A stretch of DNA of 64,000 nucleotides from NCBI RefSeq assembly GCF_012932675.1, contig NZ_JAAIIF010000008.1:372001-436000 (forward strand), written 5' to 3'. Shown in pieces: positions 1 to 7,683 of this stretch. The notes under the pieces are model-generated. The model was not told where the DNA came from and made no database searches. It saw only the letters and a program-made list of their open reading frames with translations. The DNA is from Bifidobacterium erythrocebi. GTDB taxonomy: Bacteria > Actinomycetota > Actinomycetes > Actinomycetales > Bifidobacteriaceae. Every line of letters starts with the position of its first letter. Within the stretch, counting starts at the first letter, position 1. A program made the position numbers and the translations under genes.

Positions 1-1
1 C

Positions 2-499
2 GAGGCGTGGCTGATTTGCAGCGTTACGCTGGGACTCAGGCCGGAGGAGGCGCTCGGCCTCGAATGGTCGGACATCGACCTGCGCGGCGGACTGGTGCGG
101 ATCCGGCGCGGTGTGCAATGGATATCTGGCCACGAGGTCGTTGTCGAGCCGAAGACCGATCTGTCGGCTAGGGAGCTCGCGCTCCCCCGATTCGCGGTGC
201 TTCGTCTGCGGCTGATCCGCCACGGCGGGTCTGGCAGGCTTGTCGGCAGCCTGAATCCCGGGCAGGTGGACCGCCGCTACAGACGATGGTGCCGTGAGCA
301 GCGGCTCCCTTTCGTGCCCAGGGAGAACCTGCGTCACTCGTGGGCGACGAGCGCTTTGACTGCCGGAGTGGATGTGGCGGTGGTGAGCCGCGCCCTGGGG
401 CATTCGAGCATCGAGACCACGGCCCGCTATTACCTGCGGCCTGACGTGACAGTGCTAAAGGACGCGCAAAGGCTCTGGGAGAAGGCAATCATGCGATGA
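2..499 (+). CDS. Tyrosine recombinase, 5'-truncated; probable Rin-type tail-fibre DNA invertase
   Basis: Only the C-terminal catalytic domain is in the window; the open frame already runs at base 2. It contains the first catalytic Arg in GLRPEEALGL, the beta-hairpin Lys in PKTDLSAREL, the second Arg in ENLRHSW, the His of ALGHSS and the nucleophilic Tyr in ARYYLRP. The residue three before the second Arg, normally His in the HxxR box, is Glu here. Its TGA stop at 497-499 directly abuts a 16-bp repeat (500-515) that recurs inverted inside the neighbouring receptor-binding-protein gene. That position points to site-specific inversion of the fibre gene rather than phage integration, which has its own integrase at 29314-30552. 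Bifidobacterial prophages are known to carry such a tyrosine invertase (Rin). The assignment to Rin is inference from context. Confidence 0.85.
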   Translation, partial: EAWLICSVTLGLRPEEALGLEWSDIDLRGGLVRIRRGVQWISGHEVVVEPKTDLSARELALPRFAVLRLRLIRHGGSGRLVGSLNPGQVDRRYRRWCREQRLPFVPRENLRHSWATSALTAGVDVAVVSRALGHSSIETTARYYLRPDVTVLKDAQRLWEKAIMR

Positions 500-515
500 G
501 GGATTCCGTAACCCT
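500..515 (+). repeat. Inverted repeat (recombination site), left copy
   Basis: The sequence GGGATTCCGTAACCCT is identical to the minus-strand sequence at 1125-1140. With the preceding A it forms an imperfect palindrome, arms AGGGATT and TAACCCT around a 3-bp centre, as expected for a tyrosine-recombinase core site. It starts at the first base after the recombinase stop codon. Confidence 0.85.
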
Positions 516-834
516 CACGAAACCAAACGCTAACTGGGATGTGAATTATCGCACCGCGTTTGTCGGCGGGATGTTGATCGTCGCGTTTCATGCCATCCGG
601 CTCAACACGAGCTGGAATGCCGCGAAGGAGTGGGAGATGTCCCAGCTTTTCACGCTTCCGGCTGGATTGGAGGCCGCGTTCGAGGTGCATTGCGCCGCGG
701 TGTCCAATTCGAGCGTGGGGCTTCATGGCGTCGATGTGCAGGCCGCTGGCAACTCCATCGCCCTTCGTTCGTCCGCGAAGATGACGATCGGCAAAGGCGG
801 TTGGGTCGAGGGCTGCATCACGGTGCCGCTCTGA
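516..834 (+). other. Silent alternative C-terminal cassette of the receptor-binding protein
   Basis: An open frame continues from the left recombination site (RDSVTL) through 106 further codons to a TGA at 832-834. No ribosome-binding site precedes the in-frame ATG at 496, which lies inside the recombinase stop region, so it is not an independent gene. The encoded segment has the same plan as the expressed C-terminus of the neighbouring fibre gene: a hydrophobic MLIV strand, an aromatic WNA/WEM segment, an LPAGLEAAFEV stretch like LPAELRPPVEV, and a GGWVEGCITVPL end like QGCVGSLCYPVV. It would become the active C-terminus after inversion. Confidence 0.8.
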
Positions 835-841
835 CCGTCGA

Positions 842-1636
842 TCAGACGACCGGATAGCAGAGCGAGCCGACGCAACCCTGATTGCTGCCCGCGGCTCCCA
901 TGTTCGAGCATCGGATGGTTCCGTCCGGCTTGACGATGAGCATTCTCGCCGTCTGCCCGTTCGACACGCACACCATCGCATTGACCTCGACAGGCGGGCG
1001 CAGTTCGGCGGGCAGCACGTATTCGCATTGCGCTGAATCCCAACTGCCCTTACCGATATTGCCGGAATATTTGACGAGCATCATCATGCCGGTGCGGATG
1101 ACCGTGAAGCCCTTCGCGTTGTACAGGGTTACGGAATCCCACAGCTTCGACATGGGAGGCAGCTGTTTGATGAGCATGACCGGCGTGCCGGGCGTGATCC
1201 CGCTGATCGGGATGCGGGCGATCGGGATCCACGCCGTGCCGGAGGCCGAGTGGATGCTGCCCGACGGGACGGTCGGGTCGGCGGCCGTTCTGGTGTTTGG
1301 CGTGCCTTTGAGCACGGCGATGGCAGCGGTCTCGATGTTCTGATTGTTCCGTGTGTATTTGAGGCAGACGAGGTCGTTGCGGTTCTGGCCGCTCACGCCG
1401 CTTTCGATGGTCGCGGTCTCGGCCTCGGTGACTCGCGCGTATCGTCCTTCGACCACGAGGTTGAGGACGGGGATCAGCGCGTGATTCGCATCCTGCATGG
1501 TCACCGTGGGGAAAGTGCCGTCGCTGCCCTGCAGCAGGTAGCTGCCGTTGCCGATGATTCCGGCCTGCATGGCGCCCATGTCGCCGCTGGTGATGTGCGG
1601 TGTGCCGCCCTTGCCTGTGATGAGCGTGGTGGTCAT
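842..1636 (-). CDS. Receptor-binding / tail-tip protein with switchable C-terminus
   Basis: The product has 264 residues. Residues 1 to about 165 form a constant region (MTTTLITGKGG, TSGDMGAMQAGIIGNGSYLL, a Thr/Ala-rich middle), similar in layout to siphoviral tail-tip and collar-fibre N-termini that attach to the baseplate. The recombination site at 1125-1140 encodes roughly residues 166-171 (WDSVTL). The following 94 residues are the variable, presumably host-contacting, domain. The gene lies at the distal end of the tail operon, after the fibre gene and a small zinc-ribbon gene, where receptor-binding proteins usually sit in siphophages. Function is inferred from position, architecture and the inversion system; no receptor can be named. 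Confidence 0.75.
   Translation of the reverse strand: MTTTLITGKGGTPHITSGDMGAMQAGIIGNGSYLLQGSDGTFPTVTMQDANHALIPVLNLVVEGRYARVTEAETATIESGVSGQNRNDLVCLKYTRNNQNIETAAIAVLKGTPNTRTAADPTVPSGSIHSASGTAWIPIARIPISGITPGTPVMLIKQLPPMSKLWDSVTLYNAKGFTVIRTGMMMLVKYSGNIGKGSWDSAQCEYVLPAELRPPVEVNAMVCVSNGQTARMLIVKPDGTIRCSNMGAAGSNQGCVGSLCYPVV
1125..1140 (-). repeat. Inverted repeat (recombination site), right copy
   Basis: The minus strand reads GGGATTCCGTAACCCT, identical over 16 bp to 500-515. Here it lies inside the coding sequence of the receptor-binding protein and encodes the shared junction DSVTL. Flanking bases differ between the copies, so 16 bp is the full extent of perfect identity. Confidence 0.85.
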
Positions 1637-1637
1637 G

Positions 1638-1871
1638 TCAGTCCTTTCCCTCGGTAAGCCATGCCGTGTAGGCCGCGTCCTGCGTGGCGGCGAGTTTCTT
1701 GAATTCCTGCTGGCATGAGGTGCATGCCAGCGCCTCCTGCGTCACTCCGTCCGCGGTGGTGTGTTTGATCTGGTGCCAGTCGCTCGACGTGCGCGGATCT
1801 CCGTCGGTGAGGTATGCGCTGTCGTGGCAGCGGTCGCATGTGTATTTGGTGATGTTCGTGGTTTTTGCCAT
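1638..1871 (-). CDS. Small zinc-ribbon-like protein in tail operon
   Basis: This 77-residue protein has two CxxC pairs (CDRC near residue 12, CTSC near residue 50) separated by about 35 residues, the pattern of a zinc ribbon. It is translated just ahead of the receptor-binding protein, with its stop one base before that gene's ATG. A ribosome-binding site (AAAGGAGCC) precedes its ATG. Its place between two fibre genes suggests a structural or assembly role for the tail tip, but I do not recognise a named family. Confidence 0.65.
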   Translation of the reverse strand: MAKTTNITKYTCDRCHDSAYLTDGDPRTSSDWHQIKHTTADGVTQEALACTSCQQEFKKLAATQDAAYTAWLTEGKD

Positions 1872-1882
1872 GATGGCTCCTT

Positions 1883-3787
1883 TCAGGCGAGTCTTTGCCA
1901 GACGTGTCCTCCGATGATTGTGGGGATTTCCTTCCATGTGCCGCCCTGGTCGGTGGGGTTGCCGGTGACGCACCAGTAGAGCGAGCCGATTGGGTGTGCG
2001 GCGAGGAAGGATGCCGCTGTCGCGCTGGATTGTGCGGTGATGGTGCCGTCCTCGCCGATGGTGATGGTTTTGCCGTCGGGTTTGACGCCGCCGATGGTAT
2101 CCGTTGCGGCCACGGGCAGAGTGTAGGCGTTCGCTCCGTCCTGGATGCTGTCGAGCTTCTTCTTGTCTCCGCTGCTCATGAGGCCGTGGATCGTCGTGGT
2201 CGCGTCCCGGTCCTCGGCCAGCGCCTTCCATTCGTCCCAGCTGTTGGAGTTCCAGGTGCGACGCCAGATCTTCCCGGTCTGCGGGTCGGTGAGGAGTTGG
2301 GTGGTCCAGCCGAGTGCGGTGCGTTGCACGATCAGGCCAAAGTGTCCGACGCCGCTTGGCTTGTGCGAGCAGGTGTTGCCGCCGCCAGCCCAGTAGGCGC
2401 CCCAGCCGGTTTTGAGCGTGTTGAGGTCGGTGCTGGTGAGTCTGGTGGGCGCGGGCAGCGTGTTCGGCGCGGTCAGGGTCACCGTGCTTCCGGCGCGGGT
2501 GGCGGTGACGCCTGTGCCGGCGGCGATGGTCTTCACCCGCTCCTGTGCCGTGTCTTTCGCCTGGGCTGCGAGTGTGTTCGCCGCATCAGCGGTGGTTTGC
2601 GCCTTGTCGGCCTTGCCGTCCGCCTGGGTGGCGAGGTCTCGTGCGCCGGCGATTTCGGCGGCGGCATCGCTTGCGGCCTTGTTGGCTTCGGTGGCGGTCC
2701 TGCGCACTGCTTCGAGGTCGCTTGTGGTCACGTCGGCGCTGAACGTCCAGTTGGAGAGGGTGAGGCCGCTGCCGGCGTAGTAGGCGTGGCCGTCTCCGGA
2801 GCTTGATCCACCGCCGCCGGTCTCGCCGGTCGATTCCGTAGATGCGGTGGTCGCCTCGTAGGTGATGGTCGGCAGGCCGTCCGAGATCTTGACGATCTTC
2901 TTGGTGATTTCGGCGGTGACTTGCAGACCGGTGGTGTTGTCGCGGCCGGTCACGGTGTCGCCCACGTCGAGGTCGAGCCCGTCCGCAACGGTCACGTCGA
3001 TGCTGCCGCTGTCGCGCAGTTCCAGGAGCTTCTGCTTGCCTTTGGTCTCGAGTTCGGCGGCGTCGGCGTTGCTGAGCTCATACACGCTTGTGCGCTCGTC
3101 CGCCCCCTTGATGGTCTGCGTGTGGCTGAGCGTGCCTTTCTGGTCGGCGTACCAGTGGACGACGATCCTGTCCTTGAGTTCGCCCTTGCCGAGGCAGATC
3201 AGGTGGTTAATCGGATGCGAGGCGAGGGTGGCGTCGAAGTCGATGAGGTCGGAGTCAATGCTGTCCCCGGCGGCCGTGATCGGCGGCGCGTCGACTGTAA
3301 CGCCGTTCTGCGCGGCGGCGACGCGCAGTCGCAGGCCGGATCCGCGCAGCATCTTCGACAGGCCGCTCCATGCGTCGCAGTACCGGTCGAACCGCCAGCT
3401 GGCGGTCTTCGTGGTGTTCTCGGTGACGGTGAGGAGGTTCTGCAGTCCGATGCGGGAGATCACGGTGCGCAGGAGCGTTCCGATCGTGCCGCTCATGGTC
3501 AGGTAGTCCTTGCCCTTGTCGGGTTCGAGGATCTTCGATGCGAGCAGGCCGTGCCAGTCGCGCCCGTGGTAGGTGAGCTCGCCTTCGCCGCCGGTGACGC
3601 TGGTCTTCACGTCGTCGACGATGCCGCCCCAGCCTGTCCCGTCGACCCACCAGCGGCAGCCGGGCTTCAGCCGTGCGGGGCATTGGAGGTCGAAGTCGTT
3701 CTCCCCGCTGCCGTATGCGAGGTCGAGCGTCCACGAGGCGTACGAGCCGGTCGGTGTGCCGTCCGGGTCGGTGACGATCAGGTCCAT
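1883..3787 (-). CDS. Minor tail / tail-fibre protein
   Basis: The product has 634 residues starting at MDLIVTDPDG. Residues 1 to about 330 resemble the Gp37-like minor tail proteins of actinobacterial siphophages, which sit after the distal tail protein. A Gly/Ser linker (GGGGSSSGDG) near residue 345 leads to an Ala/Lys-rich heptad region (about 370-430) typical of a trimeric coiled coil. After it come a pyocin-knob-like domain (SGVGHFGLIVQR through WRRTWNSNSWDEW) and a C-terminal collar-type motif (HPIGSLYW). The start overlaps the end of the distal tail gene by 10 bp, indicating translational coupling. Family placement is from memory of such proteins, not a search. Confidence 0.75.
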   Translation of the reverse strand: MDLIVTDPDGTPTGSYASWTLDLAYGSGENDFDLQCPARLKPGCRWWVDGTGWGGIVDDVKTSVTGGEGELTYHGRDWHGLLASKILEPDKGKDYLTMSGTIGTLLRTVISRIGLQNLLTVTENTTKTASWRFDRYCDAWSGLSKMLRGSGLRLRVAAAQNGVTVDAPPITAAGDSIDSDLIDFDATLASHPINHLICLGKGELKDRIVVHWYADQKGTLSHTQTIKGADERTSVYELSNADAAELETKGKQKLLELRDSGSIDVTVADGLDLDVGDTVTGRDNTTGLQVTAEITKKIVKISDGLPTITYEATTASTESTGETGGGGSSSGDGHAYYAGSGLTLSNWTFSADVTTSDLEAVRRTATEANKAASDAAAEIAGARDLATQADGKADKAQTTADAANTLAAQAKDTAQERVKTIAAGTGVTATRAGSTVTLTAPNTLPAPTRLTSTDLNTLKTGWGAYWAGGGNTCSHKPSGVGHFGLIVQRTALGWTTQLLTDPQTGKIWRRTWNSNSWDEWKALAEDRDATTTIHGLMSSGDKKKLDSIQDGANAYTLPVAATDTIGGVKPDGKTITIGEDGTITAQSSATAASFLAAHPIGSLYWCVTGNPTDQGGTWKEIPTIIGGHVWQRLA

Positions 3788-4605
3788 GGCGCCTCGCTCC
3801 TCTCCTCGATGACGGTCAGGTCGAACTCGAAGCCGCCGGCCCAGCTGATCGTGCTCGTGCCGGTCGGCAGCGGTTCGAAGATGTAGGTGCCGGATCCGCG
3901 GCCTGTGCCGCGCACGGCCTTGGCGAAGAGGTTCGTGCGCAGGCCGGTGCCGGAGATCATGACGACCGTCCTGGCATCGGCCGTCGCGTCGATCTCGAGA
4001 CGGCTGCCGGCCGGGATGGTCGCGTCGACCTCGTACCGGTTGGATCCGATGACGATGTACGGGTTGACGCAGGGGCCGAAGACCGTGAGGCGGATGGGCA
4101 GCGGAGTGCCGCCCGGGTTGGCGACCGTGTCGAGGATGCTCATTCCGCTGTAGTCGTGCGGGTAGTCGTACGGGTGGTCGAGCCAGCTGTCGGATTTGTC
4201 GGTCCGCGGGTCGTGGTGTGCGGTGGTCTCTCGCCGCCATACGCCGTCCAGGAGCACTACGGTCAGCTGGGTCTCGACCATCGTGGGCGTGATGGACTGC
4301 GGGTCGCTCTTCGCGATCCACGCGCGGGTCTCCCATTCGCCGTCGGCCACGAGCGTGCCGGGGCTGCCGGCGGCCATGTCGGCGTCGGCGAGGCGGGCGA
4401 GCAGGTCGAGCGTGGCCGGCGAATCGTGGATCTTGACGGTGACGGTCTCCTCGCGGGTCTTGCGGGTGACGCCCGTCAGGCCGCGCGATGAGAGGCTGTA
4501 GTCCCATGCGCGGCCGCGCAGGCCGGTGAGCGTCTCGCCGTACAGCGGGCCCTCGAATCCGATGCTCCCGCCGGTGGCCGTGCTCACGTATTCAAGCGAT
4601 CGCAT
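3778..4605 (-). CDS. Distal tail protein (Dit-like)
   Basis: This 275-residue, beta-rich protein directly follows the tape measure gene and precedes the fibre gene, the standard position of the siphoviral distal tail protein that forms the hub at the tail tip. Sequence features fit: an N-terminal ring segment with RGRAWDYSLSSRGLTG, a conserved DGVWRRE stretch near residue 120, and a C-terminal galectin-like beta domain with repeated IxxDATADAR/GTG turns. It overlaps the tape measure gene by 14 bp. There is no signal peptide or membrane segment. Confidence 0.75.
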   Translation of the reverse strand: MRSLEYVSTATGGSIGFEGPLYGETLTGLRGRAWDYSLSSRGLTGVTRKTREETVTVKIHDSPATLDLLARLADADMAAGSPGTLVADGEWETRAWIAKSDPQSITPTMVETQLTVVLLDGVWRRETTAHHDPRTDKSDSWLDHPYDYPHDYSGMSILDTVANPGGTPLPIRLTVFGPCVNPYIVIGSNRYEVDATIPAGSRLEIDATADARTVVMISGTGLRTNLFAKAVRGTGRGSGTYIFEPLPTGTSTISWAGGFEFDLTVIEERSEAPWT

Positions 4606-7600
4606 TCCTCACCTTCCTTGCGAAGTCACGGTCGCTGATGGTCGGCGCGTACCGTGCGATGATCGGGCCGAGGTCGTCGTGCAGCGATTCGACCGCGGCG
4701 ATGAGCTCACGGATGTCGCCTTCCGTCGTGCCGCCGGCGACGCCGGTGACGTTCAGGCGTCCGGTCTTCGACCAGTCCGTGCCGTCGAGGCTCATCGAGG
4801 AGACGAGCGAGTCCATGCTCCGGTCGACCACTGCAGCGGAATCGTCGATGCCCAGTGCCAGGCCGCGGCCGATCATCACGCCGACCTCGTCGCGCATGAG
4901 CCTGGACGGCGAGTTGATGCCGAGCTTGCTCTTGACCGCGTCGATGGCGTTGTTGACGCCGCTGAGCAGGCTGGATGCGACGCTGCCGATCTTGCTCTGG
5001 ATGCCGTTGACGATGCCGTCGACGATGTTCGCGCCGATGCTGAGCATCCTTCCCGGCAGCGAGGTGAGCCCGTTGACGAGGTTCGACGCGAACTGGGTCG
5101 AGGCCTGAACAGCCTTGGAGCCCATCTGGCTGGCGAAGCTGGCGGCCCGCGCGATGGTGGACAGCAGCCATGTCCCGACCCTTGCCGGCAGCTGGGAGAG
5201 GAACGTGCCGGTGTTCTGTACGAACTGGCTGCCGGCCTGCAGTCCCCTGGCGGCCATCTGGATCGCCCAGCCGGCGACGGCGGCGAGCGCGCCGGCGACC
5301 CATGCCTGGACGCGTCCGGGCAGCTGGGAGAGGAAGTTTCCGAGGTTCGCGAGGAACTGGCTGCCGGCCTGCATGGCCTGCATGGCCGTCTGGATGGCCC
5401 ATGCGCCGATCGCGGCCAGGGCCGAGGCGAGCCAGGAGGCGATGTTGCCGGGCAGCTGGGTGAGGAAAGAGCCGACGTTCTGCACGAACTGGCTGCCCAT
5501 CTGGAGGGCCTGCGCGCCGAACGCGGCGGCGTACAGGACGATGGTGGTGACGGTGTAGCCGAGCCAGTAGGCGATCGTCTCGGGCAGGTTCATGATCGCG
5601 TTGGCGAGATTCGTGATGAACTGCTGGCCGGCCTGCAACGCGGACTGGCCAAGGCTCACAGCCCATGCGGCGACGGCCGACGCGGCCCCGGCGAGCCACG
5701 AGGCTATGCTGCCGGGCAGCTGCTGGAACCATTGCCCGACGCTTTGGATGGCCGACGGGAGCGTGGACGTGAAGAACGAGGCGATGGTCTGGCCGATGGA
5801 GACGACCGTGCTTACGGCCGACTGCCATGCTGACGAGAGGAACGACGTGAACGACGCCCAGAGCTGCTGTCCGGTCTTGGTCTGCGTGAAGAACCAGACG
5901 AGTCCGGCCACGACGGCGGCGATGCCCGCGGCGACGAGTCCCCACGGGCCGAGTCCGAGGGCCGCGCTCAGCCCCTTGATGCCGCCGCCGGCCTTGACTG
6001 CGGAGGCTTGCAGGCCGGCGAGTCTGCCTGCGAGTCCTCCGATGGCGGAGGTGATTCCTCCGGCGTCGGTTCCGAGCGCGCTGATGGATTCGCTGATCGC
6101 GGCGAACGCGCCCTTTCCTCCTTTCATCGCCTCGGAGGCAAGGCTCGCCGCGGCTCCAAGGTCCTTGAGATGTGCGACTGCGGCGGTCACGGCCTGCGCG
6201 GTCTTGAACGCGGCGAACGCCCCTCCTATCGCGGAGAGCGCCGTCGCGACCGCGCCGGAGTGCTGCCCGCACCAGTTGGCGAGGTCGTCGAGGAGATTGA
6301 TGACGGGTCTGATCGCGTCGATCGCCGTTCTGAAGGCGTTGCCGATGGCCTGTCCGAAGGTGGTGGCGCTTCCCGCCGCACCGGCCAGCCCGGTCATCCT
6401 GCCGATGACGTCGCCTATGGCGGACCATAGGTCTCGGATGAGGTCGGCGACCGAACCGATGAGGTCGGTGAACGAGGCGATGGCGGCTGTCTGGGTGAAT
6501 CCCCTGGCAAGTTCTGCGATGCCGGAGGCGCAACGGCCGGCGATGCCGAGAAGGTCGCCGATCCTGTCGATGATGTCGGCCGTTACCGATGCGACGGTCC
6601 ACTGCAGCCCCTCGATGTCCTTTCCGGGCAGCAGGCCTGACCAGTCGATGTTCCGGAACGTCGCCACCAGACCGGCCCATCTGGTCTTGAGCCCGTTGAT
6701 GGCGTCGGTCTGTCCGATCTTGTTCCACAGGTCTGCGATGGAGTTCTTGGCGGCGGTCGTGGCGTCGGCGGCGATGTCGCCGATCCTGCCGAACTGGCTT
6801 GAGAACGAGTTGATTGCCCCTGCTATCTGTTCGGTGCCTATGGCTTCGATGACCTTCTGCACGGCTTTGGCGACGCGGTTCTTGACGTTCTCCATGGCGG
6901 TTCCGATGCCTTGGGTCGCGTCCTTGGCCTGTTGGGCGAACGAGGCGTATTGCCCGAATCCGTCGCTGTTGAGTTTGACGACGGCCTTGTTGAACTGGTC
7001 GAACGAGACGGTGCCGTCCTTCATCGCGTCGTACAGGTCGTTGCCGTTCTTGCCGGCACCGAGCAGCGCCTGCGCCAGCTGGTTGAGCTGTCCGGGCATG
7101 GCCGCCTGGATGGACCGCCATGCCTGCATGTCGACCTTGCCGGCGGAGAGCATCTGCGTGTACTGTTCGAGCGCGTTCTCCTGTTCCATGGTCGATGCCC
7201 CGCCCGCAAGCATGGCGTTGTTGAAGGCGAGGCTGATGTTCGTGGCCTCGTCGAGGCTGCTGGTCAGCGGCGCGAGCTGCTGGACCATGCCCGTCATCGC
7301 GGATGACGTGGTCGGCAGGCCGTCGAGGGATTGGCTGATCTTCTTGATGCTGGCCGCGGCGTCCTCGGAGCTGTAGCCCAGGTTCCGCATGACCTTCGGG
7401 AAGTTGTTCATCTGGTCGGCGCGGCTGATGGCGCTGCTCAGGCTGGAGCCGATGACGTTGCCGACCTTGCTGGTGATGGTGCTGACGGCTCCCATGATCG
7501 CGCCGGTCTTCGCGGCCAGTCCGCCGCGCATCGTTTCGCCGGCCGTGTTCCCCGCTTGGGAGCCGGCCTTGCCGGCCGCGCCGGCGAAGGCGTCTACGAT

Positions 7601-7666
7601 GGCCGTGCCGACGCCCTTCATCGATGGGACGATCTGCACGTATGCGGTCGCTATTTCGATCGCCAT
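4592..7666 (-). CDS. Tail tape measure protein
   Basis: The protein has 1024 residues, starting at MAIEIATAYVQIVPS; its ATG is preceded by AAGGAG at 9-nt spacing. The N-terminal part (about 1-330) is helical with Ala/Gly-rich repeats and the conserved tape-measure block around FPKVMRNLGYSSEDAAASIKK. Several hydrophobic segments occur near residues 570-680, followed by about eight tandem repeats of roughly 40-45 residues of the type MQAGSQFLxNLGxFLSQLPG (about residues 700-960). The length of this protein sets tail length in siphophages. It follows the frameshifted chaperone gene, as expected. The extended repeat block is the most striking feature and could vary in copy number between related phages. 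Confidence 0.92.
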   Translation of the reverse strand: MAIEIATAYVQIVPSMKGVGTAIVDAFAGAAGKAGSQAGNTAGETMRGGLAAKTGAIMGAVSTITSKVGNVIGSSLSSAISRADQMNNFPKVMRNLGYSSEDAAASIKKISQSLDGLPTTSSAMTGMVQQLAPLTSSLDEATNISLAFNNAMLAGGASTMEQENALEQYTQMLSAGKVDMQAWRSIQAAMPGQLNQLAQALLGAGKNGNDLYDAMKDGTVSFDQFNKAVVKLNSDGFGQYASFAQQAKDATQGIGTAMENVKNRVAKAVQKVIEAIGTEQIAGAINSFSSQFGRIGDIAADATTAAKNSIADLWNKIGQTDAINGLKTRWAGLVATFRNIDWSGLLPGKDIEGLQWTVASVTADIIDRIGDLLGIAGRCASGIAELARGFTQTAAIASFTDLIGSVADLIRDLWSAIGDVIGRMTGLAGAAGSATTFGQAIGNAFRTAIDAIRPVINLLDDLANWCGQHSGAVATALSAIGGAFAAFKTAQAVTAAVAHLKDLGAAASLASEAMKGGKGAFAAISESISALGTDAGGITSAIGGLAGRLAGLQASAVKAGGGIKGLSAALGLGPWGLVAAGIAAVVAGLVWFFTQTKTGQQLWASFTSFLSSAWQSAVSTVVSIGQTIASFFTSTLPSAIQSVGQWFQQLPGSIASWLAGAASAVAAWAVSLGQSALQAGQQFITNLANAIMNLPETIAYWLGYTVTTIVLYAAAFGAQALQMGSQFVQNVGSFLTQLPGNIASWLASALAAIGAWAIQTAMQAMQAGSQFLANLGNFLSQLPGRVQAWVAGALAAVAGWAIQMAARGLQAGSQFVQNTGTFLSQLPARVGTWLLSTIARAASFASQMGSKAVQASTQFASNLVNGLTSLPGRMLSIGANIVDGIVNGIQSKIGSVASSLLSGVNNAIDAVKSKLGINSPSRLMRDEVGVMIGRGLALGIDDSAAVVDRSMDSLVSSMSLDGTDWSKTGRLNVTGVAGGTTEGDIRELIAAVESLHDDLGPIIARYAPTISDRDFARKVRNAIA

Positions 7667-7683
7667 TATTCCGGCTCCTTCCG

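Larger units (their letters stand above)
500..1140. other. Invertible segment switching the C-terminus of the receptor-binding protein
   Basis: The segment is bounded by identical 16-bp sequences in inverted orientation (500-515 and 1125-1140). Between them lie two alternative gene ends facing each other: a silent one on the plus strand (516-834) and the expressed one on the minus strand (842-1124), separated by 7 bp. The repeat encodes DSVTL in frame in both, so inversion would exchange one C-terminus for the other without a frame change. A tyrosine recombinase gene ends at the left boundary. Only two cassettes are visible, so this is a simple flip-flop unless further repeats lie left of the window. 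Confidence 0.85.

Noticed and set aside
496..834. Independent 112-codon gene starting at ATG 496
   Set aside because: The ATG lies inside the recombinase stop region without a ribosome-binding site, and the frame continues through the recombination site as an alternative fibre end. It is treated as a silent cassette.
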